DNA from: Vibrio brasiliensis LMG 20546
GTDB taxonomy: Bacteria; Pseudomonadota; Gammaproteobacteria; Enterobacterales; Vibrionaceae
Direction of reading: 5' to 3'
NCBI RefSeq assembly: GCF_000189255.1
Contig: NZ_AEVS01000031.1
Span: 1-64,000, forward strand
DNA length: 64,000 nucleotides
Below, in pieces: positions 57,073 through 64,000 of the stretch (positions are counted from its first letter, which is position 1; each line of letters begins with the position of its first letter). Under the pieces are notes generated by a model. That model worked only from the letters and a program-made list of their open reading frames with translations. It was not told the origin of the DNA and did not search any database. The translations under genes and the position numbers were made by a program.

Positions 57073-57472
57073 ACGGGCTCTTTTCCTCCTATCGTCCTCG
57101 TTAAAGTGGACTTAGATCACTTTTCTTAACATTTCTTTCATAATTCTGGCGGCGGATATTTTGTGAAAAAGTATGCGCGACGTCTGTCGTACCTACGCTA
57201 GAGCCCTTATCCAGACTATGATTAACCATAGCTTATCTTAGCTATAAGAATATATTGCTTCATAAAAGTAGTGGCGTGATGCATAAATACTCAGAGGTAG
57301 TGAGTATTGGACTCCGTAATGGGCGCTAAAAAGAATAAATCACTATTGAAATGGTTAATTAAATGTAAATACAATGCCGTGATTGCTTAATGGCAAAACA
57401 ATATCTTATTTCATTGATTGAAAGTAAGGACACCATATTCGCTATGCATGCGGTATCTAGAGGGAATGTGCA
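57073..57472. other. 400-bp pabA-astC gap
   Basis: No gene. It contains the inverted repeat AAAGTG/CACTTT (about 57104-57125), the tandem ARG-box-like sites at 57278-57316 and A/T-rich DNA before astC. No terminator was evident after pabA. Confidence 0.55.
57278..57316. promoter_or_regulatory. Tandem ARG-box-like sites upstream of astC
   Basis: TGCATAAATACTCA (57280-57293) matches TGAATwwwwATTCA at 12 of 14. A second, weaker half-conserved copy, TGAGTATTGGACTC, begins exactly 21 bp later (57301), which is the spacing of paired ARG boxes. About 160 bp before astC. Confidence 0.55.
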
Positions 57473-58687
57473 ATGACTGAACAAAATAAAGTAGAACGCG
57501 GTTTGTTTGATGAGGTAATGGTACCTTGTTATAACCCAATGGAAATGATCCCAGTAAAAGGCGAGGGTGCTCGTGTTTGGGATCAGCAAGGTACAGAATA
57601 CATCGACTTTGCTGGTGGTATCGCCGTGAGCTGTCTAGGTCATTGTCACCCAGCAATGGTGAATGCACTAACAGAGCAGGGTCAAAAGCTTTGGCACCTG
57701 AGTAACGTTATGACTAACGAGCCTGCGCTGCGTCTAGCGAAAAAGCTAACAGACGTATGTTTTGCTGAGAAAGTATTCTTTGCTAACTCAGGCGCAGAAG
57801 CTAACGAAGCAGCTCTAAAACTTGCTCGTCGTTACGCAGCTGACAAGTTTGGTCCTGAAAAATCAGAAATCATCGCATTTAAACAGGGTTTCCACGGCCG
57901 TACATTCTTTACGGTAACTGTTGGTGGCCAGGCTGCTTATTCAGATGGCTTTGGTCCTAAACCAGGCGATGTAACTCACCTACCATACAACGATGTTGAA
58001 GCACTTCGTGAGCACATCTCAGATCGTACATGTGCGATCATGATGGAGCCTCTACAAGGCGAAGGTGGCATCATTTCACCAACAGACGAGTTTGTTCAAA
58101 CTGTTCGTGAGCTGTGTGATAAGCACAACGCACTACTTATCTTTGATGAAGTACAAACAGGTAACGGTCGTACTGGTAACTTCTACGCGTACCAAGGTCT
58201 GGGTGTAACGCCAGATATTCTGAGCACTGCTAAGTCACTAGGTGGTGGTTTCCCAATCGGTGCAATGCTGACAACTACAGAGCTGTCTAAGCATCTTAAA
58301 GTCGGTACTCACGGCTCTACGTACGGCGGTAACCCACTAGCGTGTGCTGTTGCTGAAGCTGTGGTTGACGTGGTTAGCGCTCCTGAAACACTAGCCGGTG
58401 TTGCTGAGCGTGAAGCAATGTTCCGTGAAGGTTTAGCTAAACTGAATGACAAGTACAACATGTTCGCTGAAGTACGCGGTAAAGGTCTGCTACTTGGTGC
58501 TGCACTGAACGATGAGTGGCAAGGTCGAGCTCGTGACGTTCTTGTTGCTGCGGGCAAAGAGGGCCTGATGGTTCTTGTTGCTGGTACTAATGTTGTTCGT
58601 TTCACACCATCACTAGTGATCAGCAAAGAAGAGATCGAAGAAGGTCTAGCAAGACTAGATAAAGCACTATCTACACTAGTTAAATAA
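57473..58687 (+). CDS. astC: Acetylornithine/succinylornithine aminotransferase
   Basis: PLP-dependent transaminase that acts on succinylornithine in arginine breakdown and on acetylornithine in synthesis. The 404-aa class III aminotransferase has [44 protein letters not shown] and the PLP lysine in [17 protein letters not shown]. As first gene of astC-astA-astD it should mainly be catabolic; many Vibrio annotations call the same gene argD because it probably fills both roles. ARG-box-like sites lie upstream. Confidence 0.94.
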   Translation: MTEQNKVERGLFDEVMVPCYNPMEMIPVKGEGARVWDQQGTEYIDFAGGIAVSCLGHCHPAMVNALTEQGQKLWHLSNVMTNEPALRLAKKLTDVCFAEKVFFANSGAEANEAALKLARRYAADKFGPEKSEIIAFKQGFHGRTFFTVTVGGQAAYSDGFGPKPGDVTHLPYNDVEALREHISDRTCAIMMEPLQGEGGIISPTDEFVQTVRELCDKHNALLIFDEVQTGNGRTGNFYAYQGLGVTPDILSTAKSLGGGFPIGAMLTTTELSKHLKVGTHGSTYGGNPLACAVAEAVVDVVSAPETLAGVAEREAMFREGLAKLNDKYNMFAEVRGKGLLLGAALNDEWQGRARDVLVAAGKEGLMVLVAGTNVVRFTPSLVISKEEIEEGLARLDKALSTLVK

Positions 58688-58730
58688 TAATTCAACAAAC
58701 CGGGGGGGCTGTTTTCAATAGCTCTCCCCT

Positions 58731-58893
58731 ATACCAGTGCTACCTGTCATATGTTCGGGTAATTGCGCAGGAAAAATCGCTTAGAACAAGGCGCAGCTTG
58801 CAGCGAGCTAGCGGGCCTAACTTCAAAAGCTGCAACGCAGTTATCAGCGATTTTAACCAGCAAGAACGAATAGATGACCGGTAGCATTGGTAT
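58731..58893 (+). mobile_element. MITE-like element, copy 2 (163 bp)
   Basis: Starts ATACCAGTGCTACCTGTCAT and ends with the imperfect inverse of it (ATGACCGGTAGCATTGGTAT), a 20-bp terminal inverted repeat with two mismatches. Internal AAAATCGCT/AGCGATTTT arms make it a long imperfect palindrome. CCT flanks both ends and could be a 3-bp target duplication. It is non-coding and sits between astC and astA, ending 8 bp before the astA ribosome binding site. Confidence 0.85.
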
Positions 58894-58915
58894 CCTGCAT
58901 CAGGAGGGAGTATCG

Positions 58916-59935
58916 ATGCTGGTTGTTCGCCCTATCGCAATGTCGGACTACGATGCGCTGCATACATGTGCAGTAGAGTCAGGTCACGGATTCACATCTC
59001 TACCAGTTAACGAAGAACTGTTAACAAACCGAATTACTCATTCAGAGTACAGCTTTACTAAACCAGACGTCACTGAACCAGGTGATGAAGGTTACCTAAT
59101 GGTGGGCTTTGATAGTGAAACTGGCGAAGTCGCTGGTTGTACAGGTATCGAAGCCTCTATCGGTTGGGATGTTCCTTTTTACTCATACCATATCAGTACC
59201 ATTGTTCACTCATCAGCGAAGCTAGGTGTAAACAATGTGGTGAAACTACTGACATTTGGTAATAACTACACCGGTTGTAGTGAAATCTGTACTCTGTTCT
59301 TAAGACCAACTTTCCGTGGTGGTCTCAACGGTCGTTTGATGTCTAAGTGTCGTTTCTTAATGATGGCAGAGCACCCACACCGCTTCTCAAAAACGGTATT
59401 TGCTGAAATGCGTGGCGTTTCAGACGAAGAAGGTAATTCACCGTTCTGGCAATGGCTGCAAGAGCACTTCTTCTCAATTGACTTCACTATGGCTGACTAC
59501 CTGACAGGTATTGGTAAGAAAGGTTTCATCGCCGATCTTATGCCTAAGCTACCAATTTACATCAACCTACTAAGCAAAGAAGCTCAGGCGGTTATTGGTC
59601 AGGTACATGACAACACTAAACCTGCTCTACGCTTACTAGAGAAAGAAGGTTTCACTTGCCGTAACTACGTCGATATTTTCGATGGTGGCCCTACAGTTGA
59701 GTGTGATGTACGTAACATCGAGTCGGTACGCCACTCTTTCCGAGCTAAAGTGACCATCGCGGAGCATACAAGTTCTCAAGACTACTTAATCTCAAACACA
59801 TCGTTTGAAGATTTCCGTGCTGCGGCAGCTAAAGGTGCTTACGACCAGGCTTCAGAGACAGTGATTCTTTCTCCTGAAGTAGCGCAAGCACTGAAAGTAA
59901 GTGAAGGCGAATTCGTTCGTATGTTGGCTCAGTAA
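58916..59935 (+). CDS. astA: Arginine N-succinyltransferase
   Basis: First step of the arginine succinyltransferase pathway: succinyl-CoA plus arginine. The 339-aa protein starts MLVVRPIAMSDYDALHTCAV and has GHGFTSLPVNEELL, CTLFLRPTFRGGLNGRLMSK (acyl-CoA loop) and the late KPALRLLEKEGFTCRNYVDIFDGGP. The ATG is chosen for its GGAGGGAG ribosome binding site; the open frame before it lies inside the MITE. Next gene, astD, is 35 bp downstream. Confidence 0.96.
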   Translation: MLVVRPIAMSDYDALHTCAVESGHGFTSLPVNEELLTNRITHSEYSFTKPDVTEPGDEGYLMVGFDSETGEVAGCTGIEASIGWDVPFYSYHISTIVHSSAKLGVNNVVKLLTFGNNYTGCSEICTLFLRPTFRGGLNGRLMSKCRFLMMAEHPHRFSKTVFAEMRGVSDEEGNSPFWQWLQEHFFSIDFTMADYLTGIGKKGFIADLMPKLPIYINLLSKEAQAVIGQVHDNTKPALRLLEKEGFTCRNYVDIFDGGPTVECDVRNIESVRHSFRAKVTIAEHTSSQDYLISNTSFEDFRAAAAKGAYDQASETVILSPEVAQALKVSEGEFVRMLAQ

Positions 59936-59970
59936 AGCCAAGTATTTAGAAGAGTGTGAAGGAACAAATT

Positions 59971-61428
59971 ATGACACATTGGATTGCCGGAGATTGGGTT
60001 GCGGGCCAAGGCGAGTCTATGGACTCAATCAGTCCATATAACAATGAAGTAATCTGGCAGGGCGTGAGTGCAACGCCACAGCAGGTTGAGCAAGCGGTAT
60101 CTGCTGCTCGCAGCGCATTTGTTGGCTGGAAGAAAATGAGCTTTGCTGAACGTGAAGCTTTGGTTCTGGCTTTTGCCGAGAAAGTGAAAGAGAACAGTGA
60201 AGAGATCGCGCAGATCATTGCTAAAGAGACGGGTAAACCTATCTGGGAAACGCGTACTGAAGCCGCTGCTATGGCAGGTAAAATCGCTATCTCTATCCGT
60301 GCTTATCATGACCGTACTGGTGAAGCTCAGCGTGAAGCTGCCGGTAACCAAATCGTATTGCGTCACCGCCCACTTGGCGTGATGGCTGTGTTTGGTCCAT
60401 ACAACTTCCCAGGTCACCTGCCAAATGGTCACATCGTACCGGCACTACTTGCTGGTAACACGGTAGTCTTCAAACCTTCCGAGCAGACACCATTGACCGG
60501 TGAGTTTGCAATGAAACTATGGGATCAGGTTGGTCTGCCAAAAGGCGTTATCAACCTGGTTCAGGGTGCTAAAGAGACTGGTATCGCACTGGCTGATTCA
60601 AAAGGTCTGGACGGTGTCCTATTCACTGGTAGTGCAAATACTGGTCACATCCTTCACCGTCAGTTCGCTGGTCAGCCGGGTAAAATGTTGGCGCTTGAGA
60701 TGGGCGGTAACAACCCGATGGTTATCTCTGATAACTATGGCGATGTGGATGCGACGGTGTACACCATTATTCAGTCTGCGTTTATCAGTGCCGGTCAGCG
60801 TTGTACATGTGCACGTCGTCTGTATGTTCCTGTTGGCGAGAAGGGCGATCTGTTAGTCAGCAAGCTCGTTGAAGCAACCAATAAGATTCGTGTCGACCAG
60901 CCATTTGCAGAACCAGCACCATTTATGGGCCCACAGATTTCAAAAGCGGCTGCTGATTTCATTCTTGCGGCGCAAGCGAACCTGCAAAAGCTTGGTGGTG
61001 AGAGTCTCATCGAAGCGAAAGCGGGAGAAGCAGCATTCGTTACTCCGGGTATTATCGACGTAACTGCGATTGCTGAATTACCTGATGAAGAGTACTTCGG
61101 TCCACTACTTCAGGTTGTCCGCTACCAAGGTCTTGAGAAAGCGGTTGAACTGGCTAACGATACACGCTTTGGTCTATCAGCTGGTCTTGTATCAACGGAT
61201 GACAGCGAGTGGGACTACTTTGTTGACCACATTCGCGCGGGCATCGTGAACCGTAACCGTCAGCTGACAGGTGCAAGTGGTGATGCGCCGTTTGGCGGCC
61301 CGGGCGCTTCTGGCAACCTGAGACCAAGTGCGTACTACGCAGCTGATTACTGTGCTTACCCTATGGCTTCAATGGAAGGGGGAGAAACTGTTCTTCCAGC
61401 GACCTTAAGCCCGGGCGTTGAGCTATAG
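59971..61428 (+). CDS. astD: N-succinylglutamate 5-semialdehyde dehydrogenase
   Basis: NAD-dependent oxidation of succinylglutamate semialdehyde, fourth step of the pathway. The 485-aa aldehyde dehydrogenase begins [17 protein letters not shown]; signatures are [32 protein letters not shown] with the general-base Glu, and the catalytic cysteine in [21 protein letters not shown] before the ATG at 59971 decides the start over the GTG at 59956. A terminator follows. Confidence 0.96.
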   Translation: MTHWIAGDWVAGQGESMDSISPYNNEVIWQGVSATPQQVEQAVSAARSAFVGWKKMSFAEREALVLAFAEKVKENSEEIAQIIAKETGKPIWETRTEAAAMAGKIAISIRAYHDRTGEAQREAAGNQIVLRHRPLGVMAVFGPYNFPGHLPNGHIVPALLAGNTVVFKPSEQTPLTGEFAMKLWDQVGLPKGVINLVQGAKETGIALADSKGLDGVLFTGSANTGHILHRQFAGQPGKMLALEMGGNNPMVISDNYGDVDATVYTIIQSAFISAGQRCTCARRLYVPVGEKGDLLVSKLVEATNKIRVDQPFAEPAPFMGPQISKAAADFILAAQANLQKLGGESLIEAKAGEAAFVTPGIIDVTAIAELPDEEYFGPLLQVVRYQGLEKAVELANDTRFGLSAGLVSTDDSEWDYFVDHIRAGIVNRNRQLTGASGDAPFGGPGASGNLRPSAYYAADYCAYPMASMEGGETVLPATLSPGVEL

Positions 61429-61457
61429 GAAGATAACTTCGTTTAAAGTTTTCCCTT

Positions 61458-61487
61458 TTTGCCTCCCTGAGCCGGGAGGCATTTTTA
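61458..61487 (+). terminator. Terminator after astD
   Basis: TGCCTCCC, TGAGCC loop, GGGAGGCA followed by TTTTT. Confidence 0.9.
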
Positions 61488-61604
61488 AACGTCAAGCTTG
61501 ACGGCTGTCTGATCAGATTTCTGGACACTTTTGGTCAGGTGGCCTCTTTTATAACAATAATGAGTATCCCTAAAACGTAAACAACCTCTATACAAGGAGG
61601 CGTT

Positions 61605-62396
61605 ATGACGCCAGATGTTCTATTCCAACAGTTATGGAATGACTATATTCAACGCTTGTGTCCCTCTGCTGAAAAAGTGCATCAACTTCTGCAAGAAAAT
61701 GAAGCACTGATCAATGACCACATCGCACTACGTACTTTCAATGTAGAGCCACTAGGTATCGCAACTCTTGCACAGCCATTTCTGGATGCAGGTTATAAAC
61801 CTTGTGGTGAGTATGTTTTTGAAAGCAAAAAACTTGCTGCGAAACACTTCGAACACCCAGATCCAAAACAGCCAAAAGTCTTCATCAGTGAACTTAAAGT
61901 TGATGAGTGCTCTAGTGAGCTACAAGCTATCGTTGCCAAGCTAGTAGAGCAAGTAGACAGCGATAAGCTAAAAGGTCATGAGTTCTTGTATGGCGGTCGT
62001 TTGTGGGATCTAAGCTACGCTGATTTCCAGACGCTGGCTAAAGAGAGCGAGTACGCTTCCTGGTTAGCTGCCCATGGTTACGGTGCGAACCACTTTACTG
62101 TCAGTGTTAACCAACTTAATGCGTTTGATGAGGTGAAAGGTGTTAATGATCACCTTCGCTCAGCTGGCTTTACTATCAACGAGTTTGGTGGCGAAGTGAA
62201 AGGCTCTCCTGACGTATTACTAGAGCAGTCTTCTACAATGGCTGACAAAGTTGCCGTTCAGTTTACTGAAGGTAGTGAAATCATCCCAGGCGGTTTCTAC
62301 GAGTTTGCTAAGCGTTACCCAATGAGTAACGGTGAACTTTACCCAGGATTTGTCGCAGCGTCTGCTGACAAGATCTTCGAAAGTACTAACGGGTAA
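61605..62396 (+). CDS. DUF1338 (HglS/YdcJ-like) putative metal-dependent dioxygenase
   Basis: A 263-aa cytoplasmic protein of the DUF1338 family. The Pseudomonas member HglS converts 2-oxoadipate to 2-hydroxyglutarate in lysine catabolism. Candidate iron ligands are H39 (INDHIALRTF), H163 (GYGANHFTVSVN) and E233 (PGGFYEFAKRYP), in the expected His-His-Glu order. The protein is shorter than HglS, so the substrate may differ. It follows astD after a terminator, in the place it occupies in other Vibrio ast clusters, where astB and astE are not adjacent. AAGGAGG precedes the ATG. Confidence 0.85.
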   Translation: MTPDVLFQQLWNDYIQRLCPSAEKVHQLLQENEALINDHIALRTFNVEPLGIATLAQPFLDAGYKPCGEYVFESKKLAAKHFEHPDPKQPKVFISELKVDECSSELQAIVAKLVEQVDSDKLKGHEFLYGGRLWDLSYADFQTLAKESEYASWLAAHGYGANHFTVSVNQLNAFDEVKGVNDHLRSAGFTINEFGGEVKGSPDVLLEQSSTMADKVAVQFTEGSEIIPGGFYEFAKRYPMSNGELYPGFVAASADKIFESTNG

Positions 62397-62406
62397 AGAG
62401 CAGAAG

Positions 62407-62535
62407 CGAGAATCTAGACCGCTTCGCTCCGAGAATCGAGTTCGGACTTCGTCCTTCGAGAGGTGCGCGTTATAGCTGATGAGTAAGTCTCTGACACCGA
62501 ATTTTTGTAGGGACTTATGTCTAAAAGATAGAAAA
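62407..62535. repeat. GAGA/mini-hairpin repeat array (copy C)
   Basis: Two units (GAGAATCTAGACCGCTTC, then GAGAATCGAGTTCGGACTTC with GTCCTTC) ending GAGAGGTGCGCG, then a tail homologous to that of copy A up to the terminator. About 10 bp beyond the DUF1338 stop. Confidence 0.85.
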
Positions 62536-62536
62536 C

Positions 62537-62571
62537 AAAAAGCCACCAATGTCTCCATTGGTGGCTTTTAT
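62537..62571. terminator. Bidirectional terminator between DUF1338 gene and crp
   Basis: AAAAGCCACCAATG, TCTC loop, CATTGGTGGCTTTT: a 14-bp perfect stem at convergent gene ends. Confidence 0.92.
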
Positions 62572-62592
62572 AATTTTATCGGTTAATCGAAA

Positions 62593-63225
62593 TTAACGAG
62601 TGCCGTAAACAACGATTGTCTTACCGTGTGCAGAAATCAGGTTCTGCTCTTCAAGCATCTTCAAGATACGACCAACTGTCTCACGAGAACAGCCAACGAT
62701 CTGACCGATTTCCTGACGAGTGATCTTGATTTGCATGCCGTCTGGGTGAGTCATTGCATCTGGTTGCTTCGCTAGGTTAAGTAGCGTTTGAGCAATACGA
62801 CCAGTTACGTCTAGGAATGCAAGGTCGCCCACTTTTTGGCTAGTTACTTGTAGACGACTTGCCATCTGCGCTGAAAGACGCATTAAGATATCCGGGTTCA
62901 CTTGGATAAGCTGACGGAATTTCTTGAATGAGATTTCCGCAACTTCACAAGGAGATTTTGCACGAACCCATGCGGTACGCTCCTGGTCTTCTTCGAATAG
63001 ACCAAGTTCGCCGATGAAGTCACCTTGGTTTAGGTAAGAAAGGATCATTTCCTTACCTTCTTCGTCTTTGATAAGAACCGCTACAGAACCTTTAACGATG
63101 TAGTACAAAGTCTCTGCTTTCTCGCCCGCGTGAATTAGCGTGCTTTTTGAAGGGTACTTATGAATATGACAATGTGAAAGGAACCACTCTAATGTTGGGT
63201 CGGTTTGAGGTTTACCTAGAACCAT
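62593..63225 (-). CDS. crp: cAMP receptor protein
   Basis: Global cAMP-dependent transcription factor. The 210-aa protein closely follows E. coli CRP: the cAMP pocket [21 protein letters not shown] (split at about residues 65-85) and the helix-turn-helix [20 protein letters not shown], ending [12 protein letters not shown]. It is downstream of the phosphoribulokinase gene, as in E. coli (prkB-crp neighbourhood) and Vibrio. A CRP-like site lies about 200 bp upstream, which suggests autoregulation. Confidence 0.98.
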   Translation of the reverse strand: MVLGKPQTDPTLEWFLSHCHIHKYPSKSTLIHAGEKAETLYYIVKGSVAVLIKDEEGKEMILSYLNQGDFIGELGLFEEDQERTAWVRAKSPCEVAEISFKKFRQLIQVNPDILMRLSAQMASRLQVTSQKVGDLAFLDVTGRIAQTLLNLAKQPDAMTHPDGMQIKITRQEIGQIVGCSRETVGRILKMLEEQNLISAHGKTIVVYGTR

Positions 63226-63418
63226 AATATCTCACTTCCTCTGCAGGGTACGCTTGCCGCTTTCCATGTTTTAGCTAAGCCTTAATTAAGACCTACTAGG
63301 ATAAGAGCACTTTTTAAATGCTGCAAGCCAACTTGTATGTCGGCTACAAATAGTATCCTTTTTCGCGCATTATTTCTTGATTTTAATCGGGTACAATAGG
63401 GTTTTTAGTACGCAAAAC

Positions 63419-63434
63419 TGTGCACATGATCACG
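63419..63434. promoter_or_regulatory. CRP-like site upstream of crp
   Basis: TGTGC-ACATGA-TCACG matches TGTGA-n6-TCACA at 8 of 10 core bases, in the gap between the phosphoribulokinase stop and crp. Confidence 0.5.
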
Positions 63435-63467
63435 GTATGAAAAGTAATCGTGTTCTAGTTGTGAGCT

Positions 63468-64000
63468 TTAACCTATTTTGCCCGTTTCGATTAATTGCTG
63501 CAGGATAGGGCGAACAATTAATTCCATCGCAAAACTCATCTTACCGCCCGGCACAACAATGGTGTTGTGGCGTGACATGAATGAGCCATCAATCATTGCT
63601 AGTAGGTATGGGTAATCGACGTTTTTAATACCGCGCAGTCGAATTACAACGAAACTCTCATCCAGACTAGGGATACCTTTTGCATTTAATGGGTTAGAGG
63701 TATCGACCGTAGGAACACGCTGAAAGTTGATGTGGGTACGCGAAAACTGCGGGGTAATGTAGTTGAGGTAATCGTCCATTGAACGCACGATCGAATCCAT
63801 TACCGCTTCACGCGAGTGGCCTCGGTCACGAGTGTCACGGACAAACTTCTGAATCCACTCTAAGTTAACGATCGGTACCATGCCAATCAGAAAATCGACA
63901 TGTTGAGCAACGTTGACGTCGCCATCCACGACACCGCCATGCAGACCTTCATAAAAGAGTACGTCAGAGCTCTCAGGCAGATCCTGCCATGGGGTAAATG
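63468..64000 (-). CDS. prkB: Phosphoribulokinase-like protein, 3' part (runs off the window)
   Basis: The C-terminal ~177 codons of a phosphoribulokinase-family protein; the reading frame is open to the last base, so the start and the P-loop lie outside. The edge reads DVLFYEGLHGGVVDGDVNVAQ, the phosphoribulokinase active-site segment, followed by FVRDTRDRGHSREAVMDSIV and HNTIVVPGGKMSFAMELIVRP. Heterotrophic gammaproteobacteria carry this gene next to crp without RuBisCO; its physiological substrate there is unclear. Confidence 0.9.
   Translation of the reverse strand, partial: FTPWQDLPESSDVLFYEGLHGGVVDGDVNVAQHVDFLIGMVPIVNLEWIQKFVRDTRDRGHSREAVMDSIVRSMDDYLNYITPQFSRTHINFQRVPTVDTSNPLNAKGIPSLDESFVVIRLRGIKNVDYPYLLAMIDGSFMSRHNTIVVPGGKMSFAMELIVRPILQQLIETGKIG

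Noticed and set aside
58731-58893. Element considered as an integron attC (VCR) site
   Set aside because: No integrase-type core sites or ORF cassette next to it; terminal inverted repeats and a second dispersed copy fit a MITE better.

Overview
The window is bacterial chromosomal DNA from a gammaproteobacterium, almost certainly a Vibrio (Vibrionaceae). The support is the protein repertoire and gene order: pabA-astC-astA-astD-DUF1338-crp-prkB, an acetate-switch locus (acs, a symporter-fused histidine kinase of CrbS type, actP, a CrbR-type regulator), an arginine deiminase cluster holding pyrBI and a second argR, a GlyGly-CTERM nuclease, and E. coli-like blocks (yjaG-hupA-yjaH-purDH; dusB-fis/prmA/accCB/aroQ; fxsA/aspA/dcuA). 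I cannot name the species. I see no phage, plasmid, transposase, CRISPR, rRNA or tRNA. Almost every base is either a recognisable housekeeping or metabolic gene or a short regulatory or repeat-bearing gap.

Layout. 1-3.5 kb: pssA, birA-murB (minus). 3.5-9.6 kb (plus): a GNAT enzyme, a Cys-rich winged-helix regulator, DUF3135, a lone wzz-like gene, groESL with a sigma-32-like promoter, and ugd. 9.6-17.5 kb: an Fe-S-type uracil-DNA-glycosylase-like protein, a D-2-hydroxyacid dehydrogenase, DUF416, a CNNM/CBS membrane protein, hupA, a DUF1481 lipoprotein, and purH-purD. 17.8-24.3 kb: zntR, a diguanylate cyclase, dusB-fis, prmA and aroQ-accB-accC. 24.5-38.7 kb: acetate metabolism and its control (acs, DEDDh exonuclease, DUF294/CBS protein, MFS transporter, CrbS-like kinase, an unknown anchored protein, actP with its DUF4212 partner, marC, CrbR-like regulator). 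38.9-49.2 kb: dsbD, then argR paralogue, pyrB-pyrI with leader peptide and attenuator, and arcA-arcC-argF with a YfcC-type transporter. 49.6-53.4 kb: dcuA, aspA and fxsA. 53.7-64 kb: extracellular nuclease, pabA, astC-astA-astD, DUF1338, crp and the 3' part of a phosphoribulokinase gene.

How it works together. Two routes of arginine breakdown lie within 18 kb: the ATP-yielding deiminase route and the aerobic succinyltransferase route. ARG-box-like sites sit upstream of both argR and astC. The deiminase route makes carbamoyl phosphate, which is also the substrate of the neighbouring pyrBI. Acetate uptake (actP), activation (acs) and the sensor-regulator pair form one neighbourhood. crp itself carries a CRP-like site upstream.

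The most unusual material is in the gaps: two copies of a ~162 bp MITE-like element, each abutting a start region; a family of GAGA-rich mini-hairpin repeats placed just after stop codons; three terminators at convergent gene ends built on the same GGTTGAC/GTCAACC stem; and several operator candidates (two PurR-like, two tandem ARG-like, two CRP-like). I did not find a convincingly new defence or biosynthetic system.
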